From: Lysobacterales bacterium
GTDB lineage: Bacteria > Pseudomonadota > Gammaproteobacteria > Xanthomonadales > Rhodanobacteraceae
Length of the DNA: 64,000 nucleotides
Direction: 5' to 3'
Assembly: GCA_016721015.1 (NCBI GenBank)
Contig: JADKJL010000012.1
Location: 248,001 to 312,000 of the forward strand
In this document: positions 18,393 through 27,521 of the stretch, piece after piece
Numbering within the stretch: the first letter of the stretch is position 1
How the letters are laid out: the number at the start of each line of letters is the position of its first letter
Notes under the pieces: model-generated
Told to the model about the DNA's origin: nothing
The model's database searches: none
The model's input: the letters and a program-made list of their open reading frames with translations, nothing else
Translations under genes and position numbers: made by a program

Positions 18393-18459
18393 TCCAAAGC
18401 TGGCCCTCGAGATCGCATCGGACCAGAATGAGGGGTCGAATTCCGCTCCGGGGAGCACC

Positions 18460-20511
18460 ATGCAACGATTCGCCTTCTTGTGTCTGGCATCACTCGCCGC
18501 CGGCCTTGCTGCGTCAACCAGCCACGCCGAAACCCGCATCTTCGAACCGATGGATGTGTTCGCCCTGGAGTGGGTGGACAGCCCGCGGATCTCGCCGGAT
18601 GGACAACACATCGTCTACCAGCGCATGGGTTTCGACGTGATGAAGGATCGCAAGCGTTCGAGCCTGTGGATGATCGATGCCGACGGTCGCCATCATCGGC
18701 CTCTCGCCGCCAGCGGCGGCGGTGCGGCGTGGTCGCCGGATGGGCGACGGATTGCGTATGTCGCCAAGAGTGATGGTTCGGCACAGATCCAGATGCATTG
18801 GCTCGATGGCGGACAGGATGCACGCATCACCGAATTGACCGGATCACCCGGCAATCTGAGCTGGTCACCGGATGGCCAGTGGCTGGCCTTCACCATGCGC
18901 GTGCCGGTGGATGAAGCACCGTTGGCGAAAATGCCCAGACCGCCGAAAGGGGCCGAATGGGCGGCGCCGGTCAAGGTGATTGATCGGGTGATCTATCGCA
19001 TTGATGGCGGCGGCTATGTCGATCCGGGATACACGCATGTCTTCGTCGTCGCGACGGATGGTGGCGCGGCGCGCCAGATCACCAGCGGCAAGCACAACTT
19101 CAATAGCCAGCCGGCATGGAGTGCGGATGGCAGGTCGGTGATTGTCTCGGCCAACCTCGGCGATGACTGGGAATACCAGCCGGTCGAAAGCGATCTCTAC
19201 CGGGTGGCGATCAGCGACGGCGCGATGACGCGCCTGACCGAACGCAAGGGTCCGGATCAGAGTCCGATGCTGTCGCCCGATGGACGGCGGCTGGCCTGGC
19301 TTGGCTTCGACGACAAGCGCCATCCGTATCAGGCCACGCGGCTCTATGTGGGTGATGCCGATGCCGGCAAGGCGCGATCGCTGACTGACGATTTCGATTT
19401 CAGCATCAATGCGGCGGCCTGGGATGGCAATCGCGGCTTCTGGCTGCAGTACGACGATCACGGTCGCAGTCTGATCGGCTGGATCGCGGCTGAGGGCGGC
19501 AAGGTCGAGCGCATTGCCGATGACATGGGTGGCACCGAGATCGGGCGCCCGTATACCGGCGGAGATTTCTCTGCGGCCGAAGGTCGTGTCGCCTACACGC
19601 GTGGAAGCTCGACAGCGCCGGCCAACCTCGGCGTGGCTGGCCGCAAGGGCACGGCACGCGTGCTCACCGCCCTCGACCAGAACCTGCTTGATCACATGAA
19701 CCTCGGCAAGCTTGAGGAGATGAAGGTCAAATCCTCGGCCGATGGTCGCGATATTCAGGCCTGGATCGTCACCCCGCCCAACTTCGACAAATCGAAAAAG
19801 TATCCGTTGCTGCTTGAAATCCACGGGGGCCCGTTCGCCGCCTACGGCCCTGGCTTCGCCCCGGAACTTCAGCTTTACGCCGCGCAAGGCTATGTCGTGG
19901 TCTATGCCAATCCACGCGGCAGCACAAGTTACGGCAGCGAGTTCGCCAACCTGATCGAGAATGCCTATCCGGGCCAGGATTACGACGACCTGATGAGCGT
20001 GGTCGATGCCACGATCGCTCGCGGTTCGATCGATACCGACAACCTGTTCGTCACCGGCGGCAGCGGCGGCGGCTGTCTGACCGCATGGATTGTCGGCCAT
20101 ACCGATCGCTTTCGCGCGGCGGTATCGGCGAAGCCGGTGATCAACTGGGCCAGCTTTGTGCTGACCGCCGACATGTACCCGTATTTCACGGAATACTGGT
20201 TCGACGGCATGCCCTGGGACAACCCGGAGAACTATGCCAGGCGCTCACCGCTCCACTACGTCGACAAGGTGACCACGCCAACCATGATGATCGTTGGCGA
20301 CGACGATCACCGCACCCCGGCATCGGAGGCCGAACAATTTTACCAGGCGCTCAAGTTGCGCAAGATCGACACGGCCATGGTGCGCATTCCGGGAGCCTCC
20401 CACGAGATCAACGCGCGGCCAAGCAACATGATCGCCCAGGTGCTCAATTCGATCGCCTGGTTCGAGAAGCACCGCGCGAACGTGACGACGGGGAGCCAGA
20501 ATGCCAATTGA
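18460..20511 (+). CDS. S9-family prolyl oligopeptidase-type peptidase, exported
   Basis: The 683-residue protein has a signal peptide (MQRFAFLCLASLAAGLAASTSHA). It then has a seven-bladed propeller of TolB/WD40-like repeats (SPDGQHI, SPDGRRIA, SPDGQWLAF, SADGRSVIV, SPDGRRLAW) and a C-terminal alpha/beta hydrolase. The catalytic triad is Ser535 in GGSGGG, about Asp616 in GDDDHRTP and His648 in GASHEI. It should cleave short peptides, possibly acylaminoacyl or dipeptidyl substrates, in the periplasm. The next gene (yceH) starts 11 bases before this stop, so the two are probably translationally coupled. Confidence 0.93.
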   Translation: MQRFAFLCLASLAAGLAASTSHAETRIFEPMDVFALEWVDSPRISPDGQHIVYQRMGFDVMKDRKRSSLWMIDADGRHHRPLAASGGGAAWSPDGRRIAYVAKSDGSAQIQMHWLDGGQDARITELTGSPGNLSWSPDGQWLAFTMRVPVDEAPLAKMPRPPKGAEWAAPVKVIDRVIYRIDGGGYVDPGYTHVFVVATDGGAARQITSGKHNFNSQPAWSADGRSVIVSANLGDDWEYQPVESDLYRVAISDGAMTRLTERKGPDQSPMLSPDGRRLAWLGFDDKRHPYQATRLYVGDADAGKARSLTDDFDFSINAAAWDGNRGFWLQYDDHGRSLIGWIAAEGGKVERIADDMGGTEIGRPYTGGDFSAAEGRVAYTRGSSTAPANLGVAGRKGTARVLTALDQNLLDHMNLGKLEEMKVKSSADGRDIQAWIVTPPNFDKSKKYPLLLEIHGGPFAAYGPGFAPELQLYAAQGYVVVYANPRGSTSYGSEFANLIENAYPGQDYDDLMSVVDATIARGSIDTDNLFVTGGSGGGCLTAWIVGHTDRFRAAVSAKPVINWASFVLTADMYPYFTEYWFDGMPWDNPENYARRSPLHYVDKVTTPTMMIVGDDDHRTPASEAEQFYQALKLRKIDTAMVRIPGASHEINARPSNMIAQVLNSIAWFEKHRANVTTGSQNAN

Positions 20512-21208
20512 GGAAAACACCGGCAGTGACGGTGGCGCCGAGCTGGACGTGCTCGAAGCGATCGAGGCCCGCATCCTCGGCAGCCTGATCGAGAAGCAGG
20601 CGACGACTCCGGATGCGTATCCATTGACGCTGAACGCGGTGGTCGCGGCCTGCAACCAGAAATCGAATCGTGAGCCGATGACTCAATACGAGCCTGGCGA
20701 AGTCGGCCATGCCCTGCGTCAGCTGGAGGGCAGGAACTTCGTCAGTGGCACCCTGAGTGCGCGGGCGTCGCGCTACGCGCACAAATTCGATACCGGCTAC
20801 AACGTGACCTCGCGCCAGCGGGCCCTGCTTGCCTTGCTGATGCTGCGCGGACCGCAGACGCTGAACGAACTGTATTCGCGCAGCGAACGGCTGGCCGATT
20901 TCCCCGATGCCGAGGAAGTGCGCAGCGTGCTCGATCGACTGGCATCACGGATACCCGCGCTGGTCGTGCGCCTGCATCGGGCGCCGGGTCAGCGCGAGGA
21001 GCGCTACATGCACCTGCTGTGCGGGGCGGTTTCGATGGATGCGGCAATGGCCCTGCCCGATCCTGCCGAAAAATCCTCGCCCGGCCTCAGCGAGCGGGTC
21101 AGCCAGCTTGAGAGTCTGGTCGCACAATTGCAGGAAGTGATCACCGAGCTGCAGGCGCGTCCGCGCAACGGGAGTCATCCGGCCGAAGACGAAACCGGCG
21201 AAGCATGA
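20501..21208 (+). CDS. yceH: YceH family protein (UPF0502/DUF480)
   Basis: The 235-residue cytosolic protein matches the DUF480 family of tandem winged-helix domains. Recognisable parts are LEARILGSLIEKQATTPDAYPLTLNA at the start (here EARILGSLIEKQATTPDAYP), NQKSNREP, TGYNVTSRQRALLALLMLRGPQT and YSRSERLADF. The C-terminal 45 residues add a leucine-rich, coiled-coil-like tail (RVSQLESLVAQLQEVITELQ). The molecular role is not established. It overlaps the S9 peptidase at its 5' end and the transporter at its 3' end (ATGA). Confidence 0.9.
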   Translation: MPIEENTGSDGGAELDVLEAIEARILGSLIEKQATTPDAYPLTLNAVVAACNQKSNREPMTQYEPGEVGHALRQLEGRNFVSGTLSARASRYAHKFDTGYNVTSRQRALLALLMLRGPQTLNELYSRSERLADFPDAEEVRSVLDRLASRIPALVVRLHRAPGQREERYMHLLCGAVSMDAAMALPDPAEKSSPGLSERVSQLESLVAQLQEVITELQARPRNGSHPAEDETGEA

Positions 21209-21999
21209 GCGACGAACCCATCAAGGTTGCGCCCGCGTCGTCGGCGCCACGCGCACAAAGAATGTTTCTGATCCTTGCCGGATTCTTCATCGCCAACGCG
21301 GTCATCGCCGAATTCATCGGCGTCAAGATCTTCGCCCTCGAAGACACGCTCGGGGTGAAACCGTTCGAGTGGAACCTGTTCGGGCAAACCGGCTCGTTGA
21401 ACTTCACCGCCGGCACCCTGCTCTGGCCCATCGTGTTCATCATGACCGACGTCATCAACGAGTTTTACGGACAGCGCGGCGTGCGCTTCCTGTCCTGGCT
21501 CGCGGTGGGCCTGATTGCCTACGCATTCCTGTTTGCCTATGCGGCGATTGCGCTGGCGCCGGCAGCCTGGTGGGTGGGTGCCGCCAGGGACAGCGGCGTG
21601 CCGGATCTGCAGGCCGCCTACGCGTATGTGTTTGGCCAAGGCTTGTGGACGATTGCCGGCTCGATTACCGCGTTCCTGGTCGGACAGCTGATCGATGTGC
21701 GCATTTTTCATTCGATCCGACAGCGCACCGGCGAACGCCATATCTGGATGCGCTCGACGGTATCGACCATCGTTTCGCAGTTCATCGACAGCTTCGTCGT
21801 GCTCTACATCGCTTTCGTGATCGGCCCGCAACACTGGAGCACCAACCTCTGGCTCGCCGTCGGCACGGTCAACTATGGCTACAAGGTGCTTGCGGCGATC
21901 GCCTTGATTCCGTTGATCTATCTGCTGCGTATCGGCATCGATGCCTGGCTCGGCAAGGATCTCGCCGAACAGATCAAACGCGAAGCGGCATTGGCCTGA
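21205..21999 (+). CDS. yhhQ: Queuosine precursor transporter (YhhQ/VUT family)
   Basis: The 264-residue inner-membrane protein has about six hydrophobic helices. Family signatures include FFIANAVIAEFIGVKIF, FTAGTLLWPIVFIMTDVINEFYGQRGVR, and WMRSTVSTIVSQFIDSFVVLYIAF near the end. YhhQ proteins import 7-deazaguanine precursors of queuosine. The ATG overlaps the yceH stop (ATGA), placing it third in an S9 peptidase-yceH-yhhQ transcript. Confidence 0.92.
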   Translation: MSDEPIKVAPASSAPRAQRMFLILAGFFIANAVIAEFIGVKIFALEDTLGVKPFEWNLFGQTGSLNFTAGTLLWPIVFIMTDVINEFYGQRGVRFLSWLAVGLIAYAFLFAYAAIALAPAAWWVGAARDSGVPDLQAAYAYVFGQGLWTIAGSITAFLVGQLIDVRIFHSIRQRTGERHIWMRSTVSTIVSQFIDSFVVLYIAFVIGPQHWSTNLWLAVGTVNYGYKVLAAIALIPLIYLLRIGIDAWLGKDLAEQIKREAALA

Positions 22000-22002
22000 C
22001 GA

Positions 22003-22665
22003 TCATCGACGATGGGTGCGCACGGCGCGGATTGACATCGAGTTCTTGCGCGTGAACACATAGACGGCCGCTGGCGGCACGTTGCGCCAGGCCATGCCGG
22101 CCCGCACCGAATGCAGACCGAGTTCGTCCAGCAGCTCGCGTGACACCGGGCTGGACGGTCCGTAGGTGAACTGGATGAAGCGGCCATTGGGCCCGAGTAC
22201 CGACAATGCCGCCGTCAGGATGCTGCGCTGGGTGCTGCGTGACATCGACAGCAAACCGAGGCCGCTGAGGATCGCATCGACACCGTGATCCTTGCCGAAA
22301 TCTTCGCCATCGATGATGGTCCGAAGTTCGCGCGCGTCACCCCGGATGACCTTTACCAGCGGAAACTGTTCGCGCAGCAGGCGGTGCAGTTCGGTGTTGA
22401 GTTCGACAACCAGCAGGTTTTCAGGCACGACCCCCCTATCGAGCAGGGCGCGGGTGAATACACCGGTTCCGCCACCGAGTTCGATCACGCGTCCGGGATG
22501 CTCCGGCAACTGGTTGATCATCTCGCGCGCCAGGATCCGGCTGGATGGCGACAGGGCCGCGATAGCCAGCGGATTCTTCAGCCATTGGCGGAAAAAGGTC
22601 CAATTGCCCACCACGCGATCGGCTTTGGCCAAGCGATCCCGCATTGGCGGGTCAACTAGATTCAT
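22003..22665 (-). CDS. PmtA-like class I SAM-dependent methyltransferase
   Basis: The 220-residue protein resembles bacterial phospholipid N-methyltransferases of the PmtA (COG3963) type. FFRQWLKNPLAIAALSPSSR is the characteristic N-terminal block of that group. The SAM motif is VIELGGGTGVFTRAL, followed by LLVVELN, VIRGDAREL and AILSGLGLLSM. Such enzymes methylate phosphatidylethanolamine or related lipids at the inner membrane face. Start ATG 22665 is preferred to a TTG two codons earlier. Its stop lies 3 bases from the yhhQ stop on the other strand, a tail-to-tail arrangement with no visible terminator. Confidence 0.82.
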   Translation of the reverse strand: MNLVDPPMRDRLAKADRVVGNWTFFRQWLKNPLAIAALSPSSRILAREMINQLPEHPGRVIELGGGTGVFTRALLDRGVVPENLLVVELNTELHRLLREQFPLVKVIRGDARELRTIIDGEDFGKDHGVDAILSGLGLLSMSRSTQRSILTAALSVLGPNGRFIQFTYGPSSPVSRELLDELGLHSVRAGMAWRNVPPAAVYVFTRKNSMSIRAVRTHRR

Positions 22666-22855
22666 GCTCAATTCCGGATTGAGGCAACCGCACGCCCGGT
22701 GCGGGTGCTAAGGGCGGCAGCGTAACACCGGCCCGCGAAATCAACCAGAATGACTGATGGCCGGGATTGTCCCGGCTTCGAAGCGGGGATGCGCTCTGCA
22801 TGGGAGGCAATCCGGCAATCCGCCCAGGCCAGCCGGCGCGAGCAACCAGCGAACT

Positions 22856-22899
22856 CGAAAAAGAAGACCCCGCGGATATCAGGGGAAATGTCCGCGGGG
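22856..22899 (-). terminator. Intrinsic terminator after the Gly/Tyr-rich protein gene
   Basis: On the minus strand a 9-bp perfect stem (CCCCGCGGA paired with TCCGCGGGG, 14-base loop) is followed by TCTTCTTTTTC. It lies about 55 bases after the stop at 22952. Confidence 0.82.
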
Positions 22900-22951
22900 C
22901 CGGGTGCCGGCTGCAGATTCAACATGCAGGCGGCCTTGCAGGGTTGATCGG

Positions 22952-23497
22952 TCAGTCGCGATCGTAATAGGCGGCGCGACGCGAGTAGCCGCGGTCACGC
23001 TCGGAATAGTCTCGCGAGTCACGGCGGTGGCTGTCGCGATGGCGATCGCGGCCGCGGTAATCGTCGTAGTAGTAATTGTCGTAGCGGACAACACGACGCG
23101 TCACCGGCCGATAATGTCGGTACGACGGGTAGTTGGAATAGACCGCGCCGTAGCTCGGGTAGTAGCTGCCGTAATTGGCCGGGTAATACGAAGATGGGTA
23201 ATAACCCCCGTCATATCCGCCATACCCGGCATAGCTGCTGTAACCGCCGTAAAAACTGCCGCTGACATAGCCACGACCACAATTGCGGCAATCCGAATAG
23301 CCGATGCTGTACCCGGGCCCGGCAAATCCAAGGCTGATGCCCCAATTGTTGTGACCGCCGCCATAGTGACCGCCACCGCGATGGCTGCCGCCGTTATGGC
23401 CGTCACGCGCGAACGCGCTCGGCGCAAACATCAAAGCGGCGATGAGGGCGAGCAAGACCGGCGCAAGGCGAAATCGAAAACCAGATGCAAACGACAT
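22952..23497 (-). CDS. Exported Gly/Tyr/Ser-rich low-complexity protein
   Basis: The 181-residue product has a signal peptide (MSFASGFRFRLAPVLLALIAALMFAPSAFA). A His/Gly segment follows (DGHNGGSHRGGGHYGGGHNN), then many Tyr-Gly and Tyr-Pro repeats (YGGYDGGYYPSSYYP), and a basic Arg/Asp/Tyr tail (RDRHRDSHRRDSRDY). One CxxC (DCRNCG) is present. Such proteins are often envelope-associated, but no function can be assigned. Start 23497 has a GGAGG site about 10 bases upstream; an earlier in-frame ATG at 23527 would misplace the signal. Confidence 0.75.
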   Translation of the reverse strand: MSFASGFRFRLAPVLLALIAALMFAPSAFARDGHNGGSHRGGGHYGGGHNNWGISLGFAGPGYSIGYSDCRNCGRGYVSGSFYGGYSSYAGYGGYDGGYYPSSYYPANYGSYYPSYGAVYSNYPSYRHYRPVTRRVVRYDNYYYDDYRGRDRHRDSHRRDSRDYSERDRGYSRRAAYYDRD

Positions 23498-23572
23498 GAC
23501 AGGAGTCCTCCAACGGAACGCCTGCATGCTGCGTTCGCGAGACTGAATCGCAACTGAAATGATTCTGAATGT

Positions 23573-25735
23573 TCAGCGTGGTTGCAGTTCGTAACATTGA
23601 TGAATACGTGAATTTCTCGTGAAGTCGAACGGAATGCTCGCGTGGCTGGTATCGCGCACCTCGAACTGCTCGCCGATTGCCGCGTCAAGCTTGAAACGCC
23701 TGTAGTTGTTCGAGAACACGATGGTGCCGCCGAAGGCGAGGCGCTCCGCGCACAAACCCAACAGTCGGACATGCTCTTTCTGCACATCGAAATCCTCGGC
23801 CCGCTTGGAGTTCGAGAAAGTTGGCGGATCGACAAAAATCAAGTCGTACTCGCCACGATCATGTGCAAGCCATTGCAGACAATCCGCCTGGATCAGTTGA
23901 TGGGCAGCGCCGCTGAATCCGTTCAAGGCAAGATTTTTCGCCGCCCAATCCAGATAGGTGGCGGACAGATCGATGCTGGTGGTTGTGCGTGCCCGACCAG
24001 AAGCGGCGTAGACACTGGCCGTCGCCGTGTAACAGAACAGGTTGAGGAAGCGCGTGCCGCGGGCCGCTTCGCGCAGCCGCGCACGCACGGGGCGATGATC
24101 GAGGAACAGGCCGGTATCGAGGTAATCGTGAAGATTCACACGAAACCTCAAGCCGCCTTCCTCGACGATAAGAAAACTCGAACGCTGATCCATGCGCCCG
24201 TACTTGCCGCCACCCTTGGCCTTGTAGCGCGTCTTCACCGCAATGCGGTCGCGCGGCAAGTCAAACGCCGCGCCGGCACCGCGCACGAGTTCGGCGAGAC
24301 GTGCCGAGGCGACGTGTTCGGGGATGTCCTTTGGCGCCGCATATTCCTGAACATGCAACCAGGTTGAAGGCGGTTTGTCCGGACGAGATTCCTCACGCCC
24401 GCTGTAAACATCCACTGCCGCCGAATATTCGGGAATATCGGCATCGTAGGCACGCCAGCAATGCACGTCTTCGCGATCGAGGCGCTTGCGCAGATGCTTG
24501 ATGTTCTTGCGCAGACGGTTGGCAACGGCTTCGGCGCCGGCTGTCAGCGGTTGCTCCTCAGCAATCCGGGGTACCGCGTCGCCGCCAATCTCGAACAGCA
24601 GGAAGCGGCATTCGAGTGCACCGTTGTAGAGCGCATAGCGCTTGTGCGCACGCAGGCCGATGGCGCGACCGAGATCCTCATCCGAGGTGATCACGGCGAG
24701 ACGCCAGCCATCAAACAGTTCCTTCGCCTTGTCGCCAATCGCGCGATAGGTCGGTGCCAGCGCATCCTGCTGGCCAATGCGCTCGCCATAGGGCGGATTG
24801 CAGATCAGCAGTCCGGCGACACTGGCGTCGGTGGGACGTTGCAGATGCTCGACGGACTGGCGCTCGAAGCGCGTGAAGCCGATCACGCCCGCCTGTTGCG
24901 CGTTGCGTTTGGCCTGGTTGAGGACGTTCGCATCCTCATCAAAACCGAAGAACATGGCAGGCAGCGCGCGCAAACCGGTTTCGGCGCGGGCATTGGCTTC
25001 GGCCAGCAGCGTTTCCCATGCCGCCGCATCGTGACCAAGCCAGCCGAGGAATCCGAAATAGCTTCGGCGAATCCCCGGCGCGACATCGGCGGCCATCAAC
25101 GCCGCCTCGATGACCAGTGTTCCAGATCCGCACATCGGATCGACGATCGCCCCACCGGCCTTGAAGATTTCCGGCCAGCCCGCACGCAACAGCATGGCGC
25201 AGGCGAGATTTTCCTTCAGCGGTGCCTCACCCTGGCCGACGCGATAGCCGCGCCGATGCAGCGGCGTGCCGGACAGATCGAGCGACAACAAGGCGCGATC
25301 CTTGCGCAGCAGGAGATTCAGGCGAATCGACGGCTGTTCGAGATCGACGCTCGGACGATTGCCATTGCGGTCACGAAACTGGTCGACGACCGCATCCTTG
25401 ACCTTCTGCGCGAGGTAACGCGTGTGCCGCAACAGGCTCGCATTGCTGACCGCATCGACGGCCAGGGTGGATTCCTCGGTCAGGTGCCCGGACCAGTCGA
25501 TCGCCTGAACGCCGTCATACAGCGCATGCTCGTCGGCGGCGGCAAACTCGCTGAGCGGCATCAGTATCCGACTGGCCAGGCGCGACCACAGGCAGGCGCG
25601 ATAGGCGTCGATCAGTTCGCCGCTGAAGTGCACGCCGGAAAGAGCCTCGTGAACTTCACTCGCGCCGAGTGCAACCAGCTCATCGCGAAGCAGGTATTCG
25701 AGGCCTTTCGGGCAGGTGGCGAAGAATGGCCGCAT
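23573..25735 (-). CDS. rlmL: Bifunctional 23S rRNA methyltransferase RlmKL (m2G2445 / m7G2069)
   Basis: The 720-residue protein has the full RlmKL layout. A THUMP domain lies in the first 160 residues. The RlmL methyltransferase follows with DPMCGSGTLVIEAA and the NPPYGER motif. The C-terminal RlmK methyltransferase has LNLFCYTATASVYAA and DPPTFSNSKR. The enzyme modifies two guanines in helix 74 of 23S rRNA during ribosome assembly. Its ATG overlaps the stop of the small hydrolase gene upstream (TGATG), so the two are translationally coupled. Confidence 0.96.
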   Translation of the reverse strand: MRPFFATCPKGLEYLLRDELVALGASEVHEALSGVHFSGELIDAYRACLWSRLASRILMPLSEFAAADEHALYDGVQAIDWSGHLTEESTLAVDAVSNASLLRHTRYLAQKVKDAVVDQFRDRNGNRPSVDLEQPSIRLNLLLRKDRALLSLDLSGTPLHRRGYRVGQGEAPLKENLACAMLLRAGWPEIFKAGGAIVDPMCGSGTLVIEAALMAADVAPGIRRSYFGFLGWLGHDAAAWETLLAEANARAETGLRALPAMFFGFDEDANVLNQAKRNAQQAGVIGFTRFERQSVEHLQRPTDASVAGLLICNPPYGERIGQQDALAPTYRAIGDKAKELFDGWRLAVITSDEDLGRAIGLRAHKRYALYNGALECRFLLFEIGGDAVPRIAEEQPLTAGAEAVANRLRKNIKHLRKRLDREDVHCWRAYDADIPEYSAAVDVYSGREESRPDKPPSTWLHVQEYAAPKDIPEHVASARLAELVRGAGAAFDLPRDRIAVKTRYKAKGGGKYGRMDQRSSFLIVEEGGLRFRVNLHDYLDTGLFLDHRPVRARLREAARGTRFLNLFCYTATASVYAASGRARTTTSIDLSATYLDWAAKNLALNGFSGAAHQLIQADCLQWLAHDRGEYDLIFVDPPTFSNSKRAEDFDVQKEHVRLLGLCAERLAFGGTIVFSNNYRRFKLDAAIGEQFEVRDTSHASIPFDFTRNSRIHQCYELQPR

Positions 25736-26250
25736 CAGGCGTCCAGTTTGCGCAGGAGCTGGCGGAAGGCTTCGGCGCAGAAGTCGACATGCGCGCCCAG
25801 ACGATGATCGTCATTGACCAGGTGCAAGGTGTCGCCACGCTCGCGGGCGAACTCGATCACCGCGTTGACCGGGCACAAGTCATCGCGCCAGCCGTGCACG
25901 AGTACGCTCGGAACGGTCGCCGCGTTGTACTCGAAAACATAGCCTTCGATGCCGACCGGCAAGGCCATAAGGAACAGGGCCGCACATTCGCGCTGCATCG
26001 AGGCGAAACCCGAAATGAACGCACCCATGCTGGAACCGGCAAAGATCACCCGCCCCGCGGCCGGGGCAGCCGCGACCGCACGGGCCGTGCGAGCCTTGAT
26101 CGCTTCGACATCGCGACTCGCATCGAGATCACGGTAATCCGGGCGGACGCTGGCCCAGCCGAGCTCGTCGGCGACCCTGGCCAGCGCGGTGACCTTGGTC
26201 GCATCCGGCCCGCTTTCCAGGCCATGGGAAAGAATGATGGTTCCTTTCAC
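25735..26250 (-). CDS. Small alpha/beta hydrolase, upstream partner of rlmL
   Basis: The 171-residue protein starts at GTG 26250 (MKGTIILSHGLESGPDATK), the natural N-terminus of the fold. An open frame continues upstream into REP DNA but is not protein-like. Visible elements are the oxyanion strand ILSHGLESG, the nucleophile elbow FAGSSMGAF (Ser), the acid position near VHGWRDDLCP, and a C-terminal His in DDHRLGAHVDF. It resembles small YqiA-like or dienelactone-type hydrolases. The substrate is unknown. Confidence 0.8.
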   Translation of the reverse strand: MKGTIILSHGLESGPDATKVTALARVADELGWASVRPDYRDLDASRDVEAIKARTARAVAAAPAAGRVIFAGSSMGAFISGFASMQRECAALFLMALPVGIEGYVFEYNAATVPSVLVHGWRDDLCPVNAVIEFARERGDTLHLVNDDHRLGAHVDFCAEAFRQLLRKLDA

Positions 26251-26386
26251 GAATTCGGTTCCGTCAAAACGCGCGATGCTAACACCAACAACAAAGCGGC
26301 AACGGCGAACACGCCAACGAAGCCCGCACCTCTGTGGCGCCGTTGGAGAAGCCCAGGCGCGACGCGATTCGACATATTGACGAAAC

Positions 26387-26530
26387 AGCATCGCGACTGA
26401 AGTCGCTCCCACGAAATTTGCGAGAGGCATCGCGGCTGAAGTCGCTCACACGAAATTTGCGAGAGGCATCGCGGCTGAAGTCGCTCCCACGAAATTTGCG
26501 AGAGGCATCGCGGCTGAAGCCGCTCCCACA
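26387..26530. repeat. REP palindrome array, four units of 39 bases
   Basis: The unit GCATCGCGGCTGAAGTCGCT is followed by CCCACGAAATTTGCGAGAG and repeats every 39 bases. The last copy ends in CTCCCACA. Single-base differences separate the units. The same GTGGGAGCGACTTCAGTCGC family occurs at 16.0 and 35.4 kb. It occupies the divergent gap between the hydrolase (minus) and the amidase (plus). Confidence 0.85.
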
Positions 26531-26562
26531 GAAGAGGACGCGCGTGGAGACGGCTCACTGCT

Positions 26563-26769
26563 GTCGTGGGAGGGACTTCAGTCCCGATGCTGATGCTGAT
26601 GCTGATGCTGATGCTGATGCTGATGCTGATGCTGATGCTGATGCTGATGCTGATGCTGATGCTGATGCTGATGCTGATGCTGATGCTGATGCTGATGCTG
26701 ATGCTGATGCTGATGCTGATGCTGATGCTGATGCTGATGCTGTCGTGGGAGGGACTTCAGTGCCGATGC
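26563..26769. repeat. Hexanucleotide tract (GATGCT)26 between two REP half-sites
   Basis: Positions 26586-26741 are 26 uninterrupted copies of GATGCT (156 bases). On the left the tract grows directly out of a REP half (GTCGTGGGAGGGACTTCAGT, then CCC); on the right it runs into a second copy of the same half (26742 onward). The tract contains no stop in several frames and so produces artefactual Asp-Ala, Met-Leu, Ser-Ala or Gln-His repeats. No gene signal (start, ribosome site, domain) supports translation. It is likely hypervariable in copy number. Confidence 0.92.
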
Positions 26770-26890
26770 GGTTGCTCGAGTTCGCCGGGCAGCATCGGGA
26801 TTGACAGCTGACTTTTGTGTGACGAGTAGATCGCGACTTGCCACCCGCTGCGACAGCACCTTGCACGCCCGCCTGTGCCAAACTTCGAAA

Positions 26891-27466
26891 ATGATCGACC
26901 TGCCCATCCAGGACTGGCCCCTGCCCTACGAGGAACGCCTCGCCGAACGCCTGCCTTCGGCGATCGACCTCGTCGTCATCCATTGCACCGAGTTGCCTGA
27001 TCTGGCGACGGCGCGCGAGTTCGGCGAGCGCATCCGCTACGAGGACAGCCAGACCGGAAACAGTGGCCACTACTACATCGATCGAGACGGGCGGATGCTG
27101 CGCTTTGTCGGCGATTTGCGCGTGGCCCATCACACGTTCAAGTTCAATCCGCGTTCAATCGGTATCGAGCTGGTCAATACGGGCCGTTATCCCAACTGGA
27201 ATGATTCCAGACACCAGGCCATGACCGAAGCGTACACGGCGGCCCAGATCGACTCGTTGCTGGGCCTGCTCAAGCAGTTGCGCAACACGTATCCAAATTT
27301 GCAGTGGATCGCCGGCCACGATGCGCTCGACCAGCGCAAGGAGCCATCCAGCGACAATCCCGATCTGCTGCTGCCACGGCGCATCGATCCGGGGCCGATG
27401 TTTCCGTGGAGCGCGGTGGTCGCCGGCAGCGGCCTCAAGCGCTGGCCGAGCACCGAAGGCGATTGA
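26891..27466 (+). CDS. N-acetylmuramoyl-L-alanine amidase (amidase_2 / AmpD-like)
   Basis: The 191-residue zinc amidase has the amidase_2 fold. The first Zn ligand is His in LVVIHCTELPD, the second is His in LRVAHHTFKFN with SIGIELVNTG after it, and the third site is in GHDALDQ...RRIDPGPMFPW. It should hydrolyse the muramoyl-L-alanine bond of peptidoglycan fragments. No signal peptide is present from Met 26891, which suggests a cytosolic, recycling-type enzyme like AmpD. The family variant with YEERLAERLP at the start is common in xanthomonads. Confidence 0.87.
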   Translation: MIDLPIQDWPLPYEERLAERLPSAIDLVVIHCTELPDLATAREFGERIRYEDSQTGNSGHYYIDRDGRMLRFVGDLRVAHHTFKFNPRSIGIELVNTGRYPNWNDSRHQAMTEAYTAAQIDSLLGLLKQLRNTYPNLQWIAGHDALDQRKEPSSDNPDLLLPRRIDPGPMFPWSAVVAGSGLKRWPSTEGD

Positions 27467-27521
27467 CGCAGCGCAACACCGGCTTGGCTATACTGCCACG
27501 CCCGTCCAGATCTCCGATTCC

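Noticed and set aside
26387..26530. Possible CRISPR array (39-base period)
   Set aside because: There are no variable spacers; the whole unit repeats and is a known-type REP palindrome. No cas genes are nearby.
26334..26804. Open frame with long Asp-Ala repeats
   Set aside because: Product of the GATGCT tract and REP DNA; no ribosome site, and all frames through the tract are open.
27463..27494. Promoter TTGACG ... TATACT before tesB
   Set aside because: The spacer is 20 bases, longer than usual for sigma-70; not strong enough to annotate.
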